The position numbers were made by a program, and so were the translations under genes. Shown here one piece after another: positions 6,249-11,857 of a DNA stretch of 11,857 bases. The notes below the pieces were generated by a model. It was not told the origin of the DNA. It saw only the letters and a list, made by a program, of their open reading frames with translations, and ran no database searches. The stretch is from an uncultured Ruminococcus sp. (lineage in GTDB: Bacteria; Bacillota_A; Clostridia; Oscillospirales; Ruminococcaceae), in NCBI GenBank assembly GCA_947303535.1, contig CAMYYQ010000011.1:1-11857 (forward strand), given 5' to 3'. Every line of letters begins with the position of its first letter. Position 1 is the stretch's first letter.

Positions 6249-7214
6249 ATGTATAACGATATCAAACTTGAAAAGGGTCTTTACAATCTCAGCGGAAAGT
6301 CATTCACAGCTGCTCTTGAGGAGCTTGACCCATCCTCAGCATACGCAGGTACTCCCCTTGAAAAGCTGGACGCTTTCGAGAGACAGCTCAAGCGCTTCAA
6401 TATCAGGATAAACGGTCAGGACTGCGACTGCGTTGAGAAGTTCTTCTCGACTACGGAGACTGCCGTTCTCTTCCCCGAGTTCGTTACACGCTGCATCAGA
6501 AAGGGCTTCGATGAAACTGTCCTCAACACTGTCTGCGCTGCAAAGACAGTATGTGCAAGCGGTCAGTATCTGGGCTGCGTACTCGATGACTCGGAAACAT
6601 ACACAACTACCGATCAGGCAGAAACTCTCCCCGAGGCTACAGTTACAGAAAGCACTACAGCTACTGTGCTTGAAAAGTTCGGCAGACTTATCAGCGCTTC
6701 CTATGAGGCTATCCGTCAGCAGAGACTCGATGTTTTCGGCGTTATGCTCAGAAGCGTGGGTGCAAGACTTGCTGTGTCGGTAGTTAAAAAGGCTGTTGCA
6801 GTACTTGAAGCCGATACAACTCCTATCACTACATCTGCTCTCACATACGATGACCTTGCTACACTTTACGGCGAGTTTGACTGCTTCGATATGACTACTG
6901 TTATCGCTTCTCCTGCTGTGGCTTCAAAGATAGCTGCTATGGATCAGCTCAAGGAGTGCTCTGCAAATGCGGACGGCAAGCTCATTCTCCCATTCGGCTC
7001 AGAGCTTGTAAAAACCTCGGCTGCCGACAATGATACTATCATCGGTATCGACCGCAATTTCGCACTTGAATTCATCACAAGCACAGACCTTATCATGGAG
7101 ACCGACAAGCTCATCGACCGTCAGCTCGATCAGATGACAGTTTCTATCACCTGCGGTTTCAGAAAGATAACTCCAGACGCTGTTAAGGTGCTTACTATCA
7201 CAGTTGGTGAATAA
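6249..7214 (+). CDS. Phage major capsid protein, HK97-fold type
   Basis: A 321-residue protein directly after the portal. The N-terminal part has the pattern seen in clostridial phage capsid proteins (STTETAVLFPEFVTRCIRKG), and the C-terminal part has IDRNFALEFITSTDLIMETD, RQLDQMTVSITCGFRKI and the closing strand PDAVKVLTITVGE, typical of HK97-fold capsids. No obvious delta or scaffold domain precedes the fold. The first hundred residues are unusually rich in cysteine (CDC, RCI, VCAAKTVCASG, LGC). The frame is open from 6216, but the ATG at 6249 is preferred: GGAGG (6237-6241) is 7 bases upstream, and an earlier start would overlap the portal gene. A 150-bp non-coding stretch with two hairpin repeats follows. 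Confidence 0.9.
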   Translation: MYNDIKLEKGLYNLSGKSFTAALEELDPSSAYAGTPLEKLDAFERQLKRFNIRINGQDCDCVEKFFSTTETAVLFPEFVTRCIRKGFDETVLNTVCAAKTVCASGQYLGCVLDDSETYTTTDQAETLPEATVTESTTATVLEKFGRLISASYEAIRQQRLDVFGVMLRSVGARLAVSVVKKAVAVLEADTTPITTSALTYDDLATLYGEFDCFDMTTVIASPAVASKIAAMDQLKECSANADGKLILPFGSELVKTSAADNDTIIGIDRNFALEFITSTDLIMETDKLIDRQLDQMTVSITCGFRKITPDAVKVLTITVGE

Positions 7215-7231
7215 AACCGTTTTTGTGTTGC

Positions 7232-7314
7232 GGGCTGCCAAAGGCAGCCCCTACATATAATCATTTTCATTATCGTGTTATATTCGGGCGAGCGGAACTC
7301 GCCCCTACATATAA
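7232..7314 (+). repeat. Two tandem stem-loop repeats, each followed by CTACATATAA
   Basis: The first unit is GGGCTGCC-aaa-GGCAGCCC (7232-7250) followed by CTACATATAA (7251-7260). The second is GGGCGAG-cggaa-CTCGCCC (7286-7304) followed by CTACATATAA (7305-7314). The units are 54 bp apart and the stems differ with compensating changes, as in dispersed palindromic repeats of Clostridia rather than phage DNA. They lie between the capsid and protease-like genes. No T-run follows, so they are not classic terminators, though they may stabilise the capsid mRNA end. The following bases 7315-7350 (ATGCACTAAGCACTAAAAAC) also look like repeat debris. Confidence 0.65.
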
Positions 7315-7364
7315 CTATGCACTAAGCACTAAAAACTGATCACTATTTTCCGAAAGGAGATAAT

Positions 7365-8195
7365 ATGGACAAGTCTATTCTCGATAAGATCAATAAATTC
7401 ACACGCCGTCCCCTCACTAAGGACGAGGTATATGTATTCTCGGTCATACTCTGTGACAACGATATCGACCGCGACTGTGAACGCTTCTCGGAAAATGCTC
7501 TCGATACTCTCAGAGAAAAGTTCATCGGCAAAACAGGTATCTTCGACCATGATGCTTCCACGGCAAACCAGAATGCGCGTATCTTCGATACGGAGCTTAT
7601 AACTGATGAGACACGGCTCACTCAGTTCGGCAAGCCTTACGTTTACCTCAAAGCTATGGCGTACATGGTGAGAACTGACGAAAACAAGAACCTCATTGCC
7701 GAAATTGACGGCGGCATCAAAAAGGAAGTCAGCATTTCCTGCTCCGCAGCCAAGAGGATATGCTCTGTATGCGGTAACGATAAGAGCATATCCACCTGCA
7801 ATCACGTTAAGGGAAAAAAGTACGGCGGCAATATATGCCACACTGTCCTCGATGACATCACGGACGCTTACGAATGGAGCTTCGTTGCCGTGCCTGCTCA
7901 GGTAAACGCAGGAGTTACAAAAAAATACAGCGACGATGATACTATAAAGTCGCAGGCTAAGGATATACAGCTCTGTGATGAGGAGCTTCGCCGTGATATC
8001 CGCAAGGCTGCCTATTTTGCAGGCGGCAGGGCGGTGGCTGATATAGCATCTTTATCGGCTGCAAATATGAATACTCAGCAGCTTATCACTCTCCGCAGGT
8101 CATTTGAATTACAGTGCAGAAAATCAAAGACAGAGGTACAGCTTGACTACGGTGCGGAGTCAGATGATACCGCAGACAGCTTCACCATGAGATAA
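7365..8195 (+). CDS. Prohead protease-like protein with zinc-knuckle insertion
   Basis: A 276-residue protein resembling head-maturation protease-like proteins of clostridial phages. The first 190 residues carry the domain: FSVILCDNDIDRDCERFS (25-42), GKTGIFDHD with His62, KKEVSISCSA with Ser124/Ser126, and DAYEWSFVAVPAQVNAG (167-183); the last is a hallmark of this group. His62 and a serine of the SISCS segment are the likely catalytic pair of an S78-like protease. Between them and the WSFV motif sits a metal-binding-like insertion CSVCGNDKSISTCNHVKG (Cys133, Cys136, Cys145, His147). The remaining part is helical. Proteolytic activity is inferred, not certain. The gene follows the capsid gene instead of preceding it. 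The ATG has AAAGGAG 8-9 bases upstream; the next gene starts 9 bases after its stop. Confidence 0.75.
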   Translation: MDKSILDKINKFTRRPLTKDEVYVFSVILCDNDIDRDCERFSENALDTLREKFIGKTGIFDHDASTANQNARIFDTELITDETRLTQFGKPYVYLKAMAYMVRTDENKNLIAEIDGGIKKEVSISCSAAKRICSVCGNDKSISTCNHVKGKKYGGNICHTVLDDITDAYEWSFVAVPAQVNAGVTKKYSDDDTIKSQAKDIQLCDEELRRDIRKAAYFAGGRAVADIASLSAANMNTQQLITLRRSFELQCRKSKTEVQLDYGAESDDTADSFTMR

Positions 8196-8204
8196 GGAGG
8201 CAGT

Positions 8205-8573
8205 ATGGATATTCAGAAAATAACCGAGATATTCGAGCTTATGACAGGTGAGGAAAACAGCACCGAATACATGAAGCTCATATACCTTTCCATGCGTGAA
8301 GTAGACGATATCCTCAGACCAAATGCGGATATCAGCGATCTGAGACTGTGCTTTCTCTGCGCTGCACTTGCTTTTTACAGGCTACAGCAGATACTCGCCG
8401 CAAGAGAAAGAGCAGATGTTACATACGCAGGAAAGGTGCTGAAGGAGTCGCAGAATACTGCCTATGAGTACGCAAAGCAGCTCCTTAAAGACTACTTGCA
8501 GATGTGTCAGAGCCTTATTACTGCGGAGACTTTTGTTTTCGGCAGCTTTTCAAGCGGAGAGGAGATGTTATAA
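8205..8573 (+). CDS. Probable head-tail connector (adaptor) protein
   Basis: A 122-residue, almost wholly alpha-helical protein (for example RLCFLCAALAFYRLQQILAA, then AYEYAKQLLKDYLQMCQSL). The size, helical content and position after the head genes fit gp6/gp15-like connectors that dock under the portal. No diagnostic motif is visible, so the call rests mainly on gene order and on the resemblance to small helical proteins in PBSX-like modules. The ATG has GGAGG 6 bases upstream. Its TAA shares its last A with the ATG of the next gene, implying translational coupling. Confidence 0.6.
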   Translation: MDIQKITEIFELMTGEENSTEYMKLIYLSMREVDDILRPNADISDLRLCFLCAALAFYRLQQILAARERADVTYAGKVLKESQNTAYEYAKQLLKDYLQMCQSLITAETFVFGSFSSGEEML

Positions 8574-8983
8574 TGCTGCGCGAGATAATCAATGACATAA
8601 CAGACAAGCTCACAGACAGCGGTGTTACAGCCGTTTACAGTGCTTTTGATGCAGTGGATATCGCAAAGAAAGAAAAGGGCATCTTCACTGTTGTGGGCAT
8701 AGGCGGTTTTGAGTCATACTCACCTATATATTCACCTTACACTGTCTTTATCCCATTCAAAGCCGATATAGAAATAAGCATAACAGCCCCCCATAAAAGC
8801 TCCGTAGCCGAGATATACAGCCTTTACGATACAAGCATCGAGCCAGTCATATCGGATATGTGCGGACTTACCTGCTCGCTGTCGAAAATGAGTATCAAAT
8901 TCGACTCAAATATCCAGCGCCTTGTGCTTACAGTCAGACTATCCGCAAGCGGTATCACAAAAATAGAAAGGAGCAGCCCATGA
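8573..8983 (+). CDS. Probable tail terminator / neck protein
   Basis: A 136-residue protein with an N-terminal helix (MLREIINDITDKLTDSG), a run of beta strands (TVFIPFKADIEISITAP), a second helix (SSVAEIYSLYDTSIEPVISD) and a final beta hairpin (IKFDSNIQRLVLTVRLSASG). This alpha-beta-alpha-beta layout and the size match tail-terminator proteins of the gpU / gp17-like class that cap a tail tube and join it to the connector. The motif support is weak; position and predicted folding carry the call. The frame is open from 8504, but the ATG at 8573 is preferred, with GAGGAGA a few bases upstream and the stop-start overlap TAATG. It overlaps the next gene by ATGA. Confidence 0.5.
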   Translation: MLREIINDITDKLTDSGVTAVYSAFDAVDIAKKEKGIFTVVGIGGFESYSPIYSPYTVFIPFKADIEISITAPHKSSVAEIYSLYDTSIEPVISDMCGLTCSLSKMSIKFDSNIQRLVLTVRLSASGITKIERSSP

Positions 8984-9369
8984 GTACCACGGAACTTACA
9001 AAGCATGAAGCTGTACCCGTAAATATAGCCTCAGCCGTTGTTTACTGCGACGGCTTCAAGGCTGTATCCGCAAGAAGCATAAACGAAGAGTCCACAGCTG
9101 ACGGCGGTAGTGTATTCACCAATAATGCAAGCCGCAGTACAAAGCTTACCTTTTCGGGGAGGATATTCGCGGACTATTCCGCAGATCTCATCTACAGCTT
9201 CAATGCCCTTGTGAAAAACTCCGCGGCTTTTAATGTGGAGTATATGGGACTTTGTTTCAGAAGCTGTCATCTGCTCTCATATACCTTTGACAATAAAAAA
9301 GGCGACTGGGCAGATGTAACGGTAACGCTGGTGACTGCCGATAATATTATAAGGAGCGATGATACTTGA
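8980..9369 (+). CDS. Small phage structural protein, possibly tail tube or baseplate related
   Basis: A 129-residue protein of unknown precise role. After a Thr/Ser-rich N-terminus it has beta-rich segments (STKLTFSGRIFADYSADL, FNVEYMGLCFRSCHLLSY, WADVTVTLVTADNI). Such a compact beta fold of this size is compatible with a tail tube protein or with a small protein that attaches to the hub encoded next. I do not recognise a specific family. The ATG at 8980 overlaps the upstream stop (ATGA), with AAAGGAG 6 bases before it; an earlier in-frame start at 8860 would lie deep inside the previous gene. It overlaps the hub gene's TTG by TTGA. It is the only candidate tail tube in the island. Confidence 0.5.
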   Translation: MSTTELTKHEAVPVNIASAVVYCDGFKAVSARSINEESTADGGSVFTNNASRSTKLTFSGRIFADYSADLIYSFNALVKNSAAFNVEYMGLCFRSCHLLSYTFDNKKGDWADVTVTLVTADNIIRSDDT

Positions 9370-10289
9370 CAGCTGTTCTCAGTATAAAAAATAAGGACGG
9401 TACTCTCCTTGCAGAGAGCAATATCCTCACATTCACTTTCAGAAAAGATATATATACTCCTTACAGTTCACTTTCTGCAAGAGTCCGTACTTCACGGACC
9501 AACTTCGATAATGCGGCAGAGGTGCTTCTTGCACTTGACAATACTCTCATACATCACGGTCTTATTGACAGTCTGAAAATAGAAAAATCAGGGGGAGAAT
9601 ACTTCCTGAATGTCACATCAAGAAGCTTTACTTCCCTGCTGTGTCAGAATCAGATAGAGCCCGGACTTAAAATGAACATATCATTCAATATGCTCATGGA
9701 CAATTTCTATACCCTGCCTTATGTCACTCACGAGAACAATGCCGATGACAGCAGCTATATCTACGTTAGACCTAATACCTCAATGTGGGACGCAGTATCA
9801 AATCTTTCATACAAGCTCCTGGGTACTTACCCTTATATCAGACGTACGAATACAGTAATGATAAGCGCTTTCCCTGCACCTGCGGTGTTCGACTTAACGA
9901 ATACTGAACTGCTCACTTACGGTACTGAGCTTGCCTGCTCACATATCGCCAGTGATTACCACATGGCTGATATCAACGGAAATTACGGCACTTTTGACCT
10001 TGCCGACAGTGATGCGGCTGCGCTTAAAATAGTACGCCACAAATACTTTGAACTTGATATGCGATTCCTCTATGATCCGCAGCAGGCTCTTTTATTCCGT
10101 GATAAGTATGACTTCCGCGGACAGAAAAGGATATTCTGCTCCTACAGCGGCTATCAGGGCGAGGATCTTTACGACATAGTAAGCTTCGGAAATATCACAG
10201 CACAGCGTATCGGCTCTGTCACTATAAAAGGCAGCAGCAAGGGGATCTTTACCGAGGTCGGAGTTTACGTTGACAAATTCCCTCACTGA
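9366..10289 (+). CDS. Phage baseplate hub protein, XkdQ / late control gpD-like
   Basis: A 307-residue protein resembling XkdQ/YqbQ-type hub proteins (gpD/gp27 fold), which form the ring at the end of a tail. Supporting segments are the N-terminal beta domain (FTFRKDIYTPYSSLSARVRT, then HHGLIDSLKIEKSGGEYFLNV), the characteristic middle (SMWDAVSNLSYKLLGTYPYI) and a final beta domain ending in GIFTEVGVYVDKFPH. The length is close to XkdQ (about 325). It begins with TTG overlapping the previous stop, with AAGGAG 10 bases upstream. It is the last gene of the run: a terminator follows, then the convergent dockerin gene. Tape measure, LysM protein, sheath and other baseplate partners normally encoded beside it are missing. 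Confidence 0.7.
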   Translation: MTAVLSIKNKDGTLLAESNILTFTFRKDIYTPYSSLSARVRTSRTNFDNAAEVLLALDNTLIHHGLIDSLKIEKSGGEYFLNVTSRSFTSLLCQNQIEPGLKMNISFNMLMDNFYTLPYVTHENNADDSSYIYVRPNTSMWDAVSNLSYKLLGTYPYIRRTNTVMISAFPAPAVFDLTNTELLTYGTELACSHIASDYHMADINGNYGTFDLADSDAAALKIVRHKYFELDMRFLYDPQQALLFRDKYDFRGQKRIFCSYSGYQGEDLYDIVSFGNITAQRIGSVTIKGSSKGIFTEVGVYVDKFPH

Positions 10290-10313
10290 TGACACAAACG
10301 AATATAACATCAA

Positions 10314-10346
10314 AAACGGCTCCCATTTCGGAAGCCGTTTCGTTTT
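10314..10346. terminator. Bidirectional terminator between the phage-derived island and the dockerin gene
   Basis: AAACGGCT (10314-10321) pairs with AGCCGTTT (10333-10340), extended by CC/GG after one mismatch, with a 5-base loop. CGTTTT follows on the plus strand, and the A-run at 10312-10316 gives a T-run on the minus strand. It separates two convergent genes whose stops are 67 bases apart. Confidence 0.8.
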
Positions 10347-10356
10347 ATCATTTTTA

Positions 10357-11857
10357 TCAGAAGCCTAAATTTTTAAGAAGAAGCAGAGATAACTTCTCGG
10401 AATCACCTGCTGTCAGTCTTACTGTTTTCAGGTCAACGGATTTGCCTGTCGGGTCCTGAGGATCGCAGATATCCGCATTTACTATCGCCTGATCGCTGAG
10501 TGGATATGTTGGATCGTTCAGGCGCTTGTTAAGTGCGACAAGATCGGCAATATCAGCTTTGCCGTTACCGTTGAGATCGCCCCATACAGTTACTGACAGC
10601 CTGCCGCTCTGAGCAGTAGTTGTAACAGCTGTAGTTGTTGCAGATGCGGCTTTTGAGGTGATTGATGTTGAGGTCTTTGCAGATGAAGTTGTTGCTTTTG
10701 TTGTGGTGGTCGATGTCGATGACTTCTTTGAAGTCGTTGATGTTGTTGTCGTTGAAGATGTGGTAGTTGTCTTTGGTGCAGTTGTGGTCGTAGATACAGG
10801 AGTATCTGACAAAGCCTTGAAGGTGTAATTATTCTTCTTTGCGTATGCTTCTGCCTTTGAGCCCTTATATCCGCAGATAACACCGTTGTACTTGTATTTG
10901 CCGCTCTCTTCATCAAGTCCGCTGTCTATCGTGTCAGCTCCTTCGGCTATTTCACATTCGGGATCAAATACAGTCACTGACGCAAGAGCTCCGCACTGAT
11001 CAAACGCAGCGTTTCCTATTTTTTTGACCGTGGCAGGTATGCTTACAGATTCTATCATAGACATCGAAAATGCAGAACCGGCTATTTCTCTGACAGTATT
11101 TGGGATAACGACATCACCTGTACAGGTAGTTCCGTCTATAAGTATATCGTTTACTATTACAAGCGGACTTTCGCTCTGTTTGTTCTCAAGCCATTTTGTA
11201 TAAGAAAAGGCGCTTTCACCGATACTTGCAACAGAATCGGGTATAGTCACACTTTCAAGTGACATACAGCTCAAAAATGCCATTTGTCCAATAGTTTTTA
11301 CCGACTTTGGTATAACTGCTGATGTAAGTCCGTCACAGAATGAAAATGCACAATCGGCTATGCTTGTAACATTATCAGGAATAGTTACTTTTCCCGAACA
11401 AGCGGTGCCGTCTATAAGTATACCGTTTACTATTACCAGCGGGGACTTTTCCTGCTGCGCCTGAAGCCACTTTGTCTGAGAAAAAGCATAACTGCCTATC
11501 TCAATAGGCTTAGACATAACAACTTCTGAAAGCTCATTGCAGCCGTCAAATGCACTGCCTGCTATAAAAGTAAGGGATTCAGGCATTTTCACAGATGTAA
11601 GACCTGTGCATGATCCGAAGGCATTTTTCCCTATACCTGTAACTCCGTCCTTGATGATTACGGACTTTATATTACTATTCTCAGCAAAAGAATCTTCTGC
11701 AATAACGCCTTTACCGCTTATGGTAAGGACACCATTGTCTATCATCCATTCAACGCCCTCACCGCAGGTACCCGATGTCTCCTCGTCCGCAGGAGCATCA
11801 GTTGTTGTTACGCTCTTTGCTGCTGTATACGCATTTGCTGTTCTCCCATAGTTCAAT
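10357..11857 (-). CDS. Secreted BspA-like leucine-rich repeat protein with C-terminal type I dockerin, 5' truncated
   Basis: About 500 codons are visible; the frame is open to the window edge, so the signal peptide and true start are probably missing. Numbering from TTG 11856: LRR_5 (BspA-like) repeats span about 40-300, with motifs such as VTGIGKNAFGSCTGLTSVKM. Two long units repeat with a 92-residue period (SPLVIVNGILIDG at 138 and SPLVIVNDILIDG at 230). A Thr/Ser-rich linker follows at about 351-417, then a dockerin at about 418-499. The first dockerin calcium loop is clear (GDLNGNGKADIADLVALNKR); the second (NADICDPQDPTGKSVDLKTV) is longer and divergent. The protein probably binds a cohesin on a cellulosome or cell-surface scaffold, with the repeats mediating adhesion or substrate contact. 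No catalytic domain is seen in the visible part. It converges on the phage-derived island. Confidence 0.93.
   Translation of the reverse strand, partial: LNYGRTANAYTAAKSVTTTDAPADEETSGTCGEGVEWMIDNGVLTISGKGVIAEDSFAENSNIKSVIIKDGVTGIGKNAFGSCTGLTSVKMPESLTFIAGSAFDGCNELSEVVMSKPIEIGSYAFSQTKWLQAQQEKSPLVIVNGILIDGTACSGKVTIPDNVTSIADCAFSFCDGLTSAVIPKSVKTIGQMAFLSCMSLESVTIPDSVASIGESAFSYTKWLENKQSESPLVIVNDILIDGTTCTGDVVIPNTVREIAGSAFSMSMIESVSIPATVKKIGNAAFDQCGALASVTVFDPECEIAEGADTIDSGLDEESGKYKYNGVICGYKGSKAEAYAKKNNYTFKALSDTPVSTTTTAPKTTTTSSTTTTSTTSKKSSTSTTTTKATTSSAKTSTSITSKAASATTTAVTTTAQSGRLSVTVWGDLNGNGKADIADLVALNKRLNDPTYPLSDQAIVNADICDPQDPTGKSVDLKTVRLTAGDSEKLSLLLLKNLGF

Noticed and set aside
7232..7314. Possible CRISPR array or terminator
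   Set aside because: There are only two units, the repeated part is a variable palindrome rather than a constant repeat, and no T-run follows the stems.
8860..8979. Upstream start extending the 129-residue structural protein by 40 residues
   Set aside because: It would lie deep inside the preceding gene, while the ATG at 8980 has AAAGGAG and the usual ATGA overlap.
3005..10356. Direct-repeat attachment sites flanking the island
   Set aside because: Comparing 3090-3345 with 10290-10356 by eye gave no convincing shared stretch, and no integrase gene is present; att sites are therefore not reported.
10590..10916. 108-codon minus-strand frame rich in Gln, His, Leu and Arg
   Set aside because: It is the shifted reading of the repetitive Thr/Ser linker of the dockerin protein; the low-complexity composition is produced by the ACN repeats.
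11537..11851. 104-codon plus-strand open frame near the right edge
   Set aside because: It is antisense to the LRR protein, which has clear repeat structure; no ribosome binding site or recognisable product.

Overview
The window looks like a chromosomal segment of a cellulosome-type Ruminococcus or a close relative (Oscillospiraceae, Clostridia). The main clue is the minus-strand gene at the right end. It combines BspA-like leucine-rich repeats, a long Thr/Ser linker and a C-terminal type I dockerin, an architecture typical of fibre-degrading ruminococci. The sigma-A-like promoters, AGGAGG-type ribosome binding sites and the MEP-pathway gene ispD fit this. Species is not determined.

Left flank (1-2590), ordinary chromosome: the last 30 codons of a YgjP-like zinc peptidase, then dcd (dCTP deaminase) behind a perfect TTGACA-17-TATAAT promoter. 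A 202-bp nested inverted-repeat element (696-897) follows. Next comes a two-gene unit of an HSL-type alpha/beta hydrolase and ispD, closed by a hairpin terminator.

Junction (2591-3345): an AT-rich minus-strand orphan gene with its own perfect consensus promoter; a short rightward hairpin-rich segment (3097-3187) with an extended -10 in front and a strong terminator behind, which I propose as a small RNA; then a 158-bp leader with a short direct repeat and an inverted repeat that runs into the ribosome binding site of the next gene.

Phage-derived island (3346-10289): nine intact, co-directional, mostly overlapping or closely spaced genes. They are small terminase, large terminase, portal, HK97-type capsid protein, a protease-like protein with a zinc-knuckle insertion, a head-tail connector-like protein, a tail-terminator-like protein, a small protein of unknown tail role, and an XkdQ/gpD-like baseplate hub. 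Transcription ends at a probable bidirectional terminator (10314-10346). I see no integrase, repressor, replication genes, tape measure, sheath, tail fibre, holin or endolysin, and chromosomal-type genes begin directly on both sides. The island therefore has what is needed to build and fill a head but almost no tail and no means of lysis. This suggests a domesticated capsid/packaging cluster (GTA-like), a capsid-encoding satellite remnant, or an unusually reduced prophage, and it is the most interesting object in the window.

Right flank (10347-11857): the 5'-truncated LRR-dockerin gene on the minus strand, a secreted and probably cellulosome- or surface-associated protein unrelated to the island.
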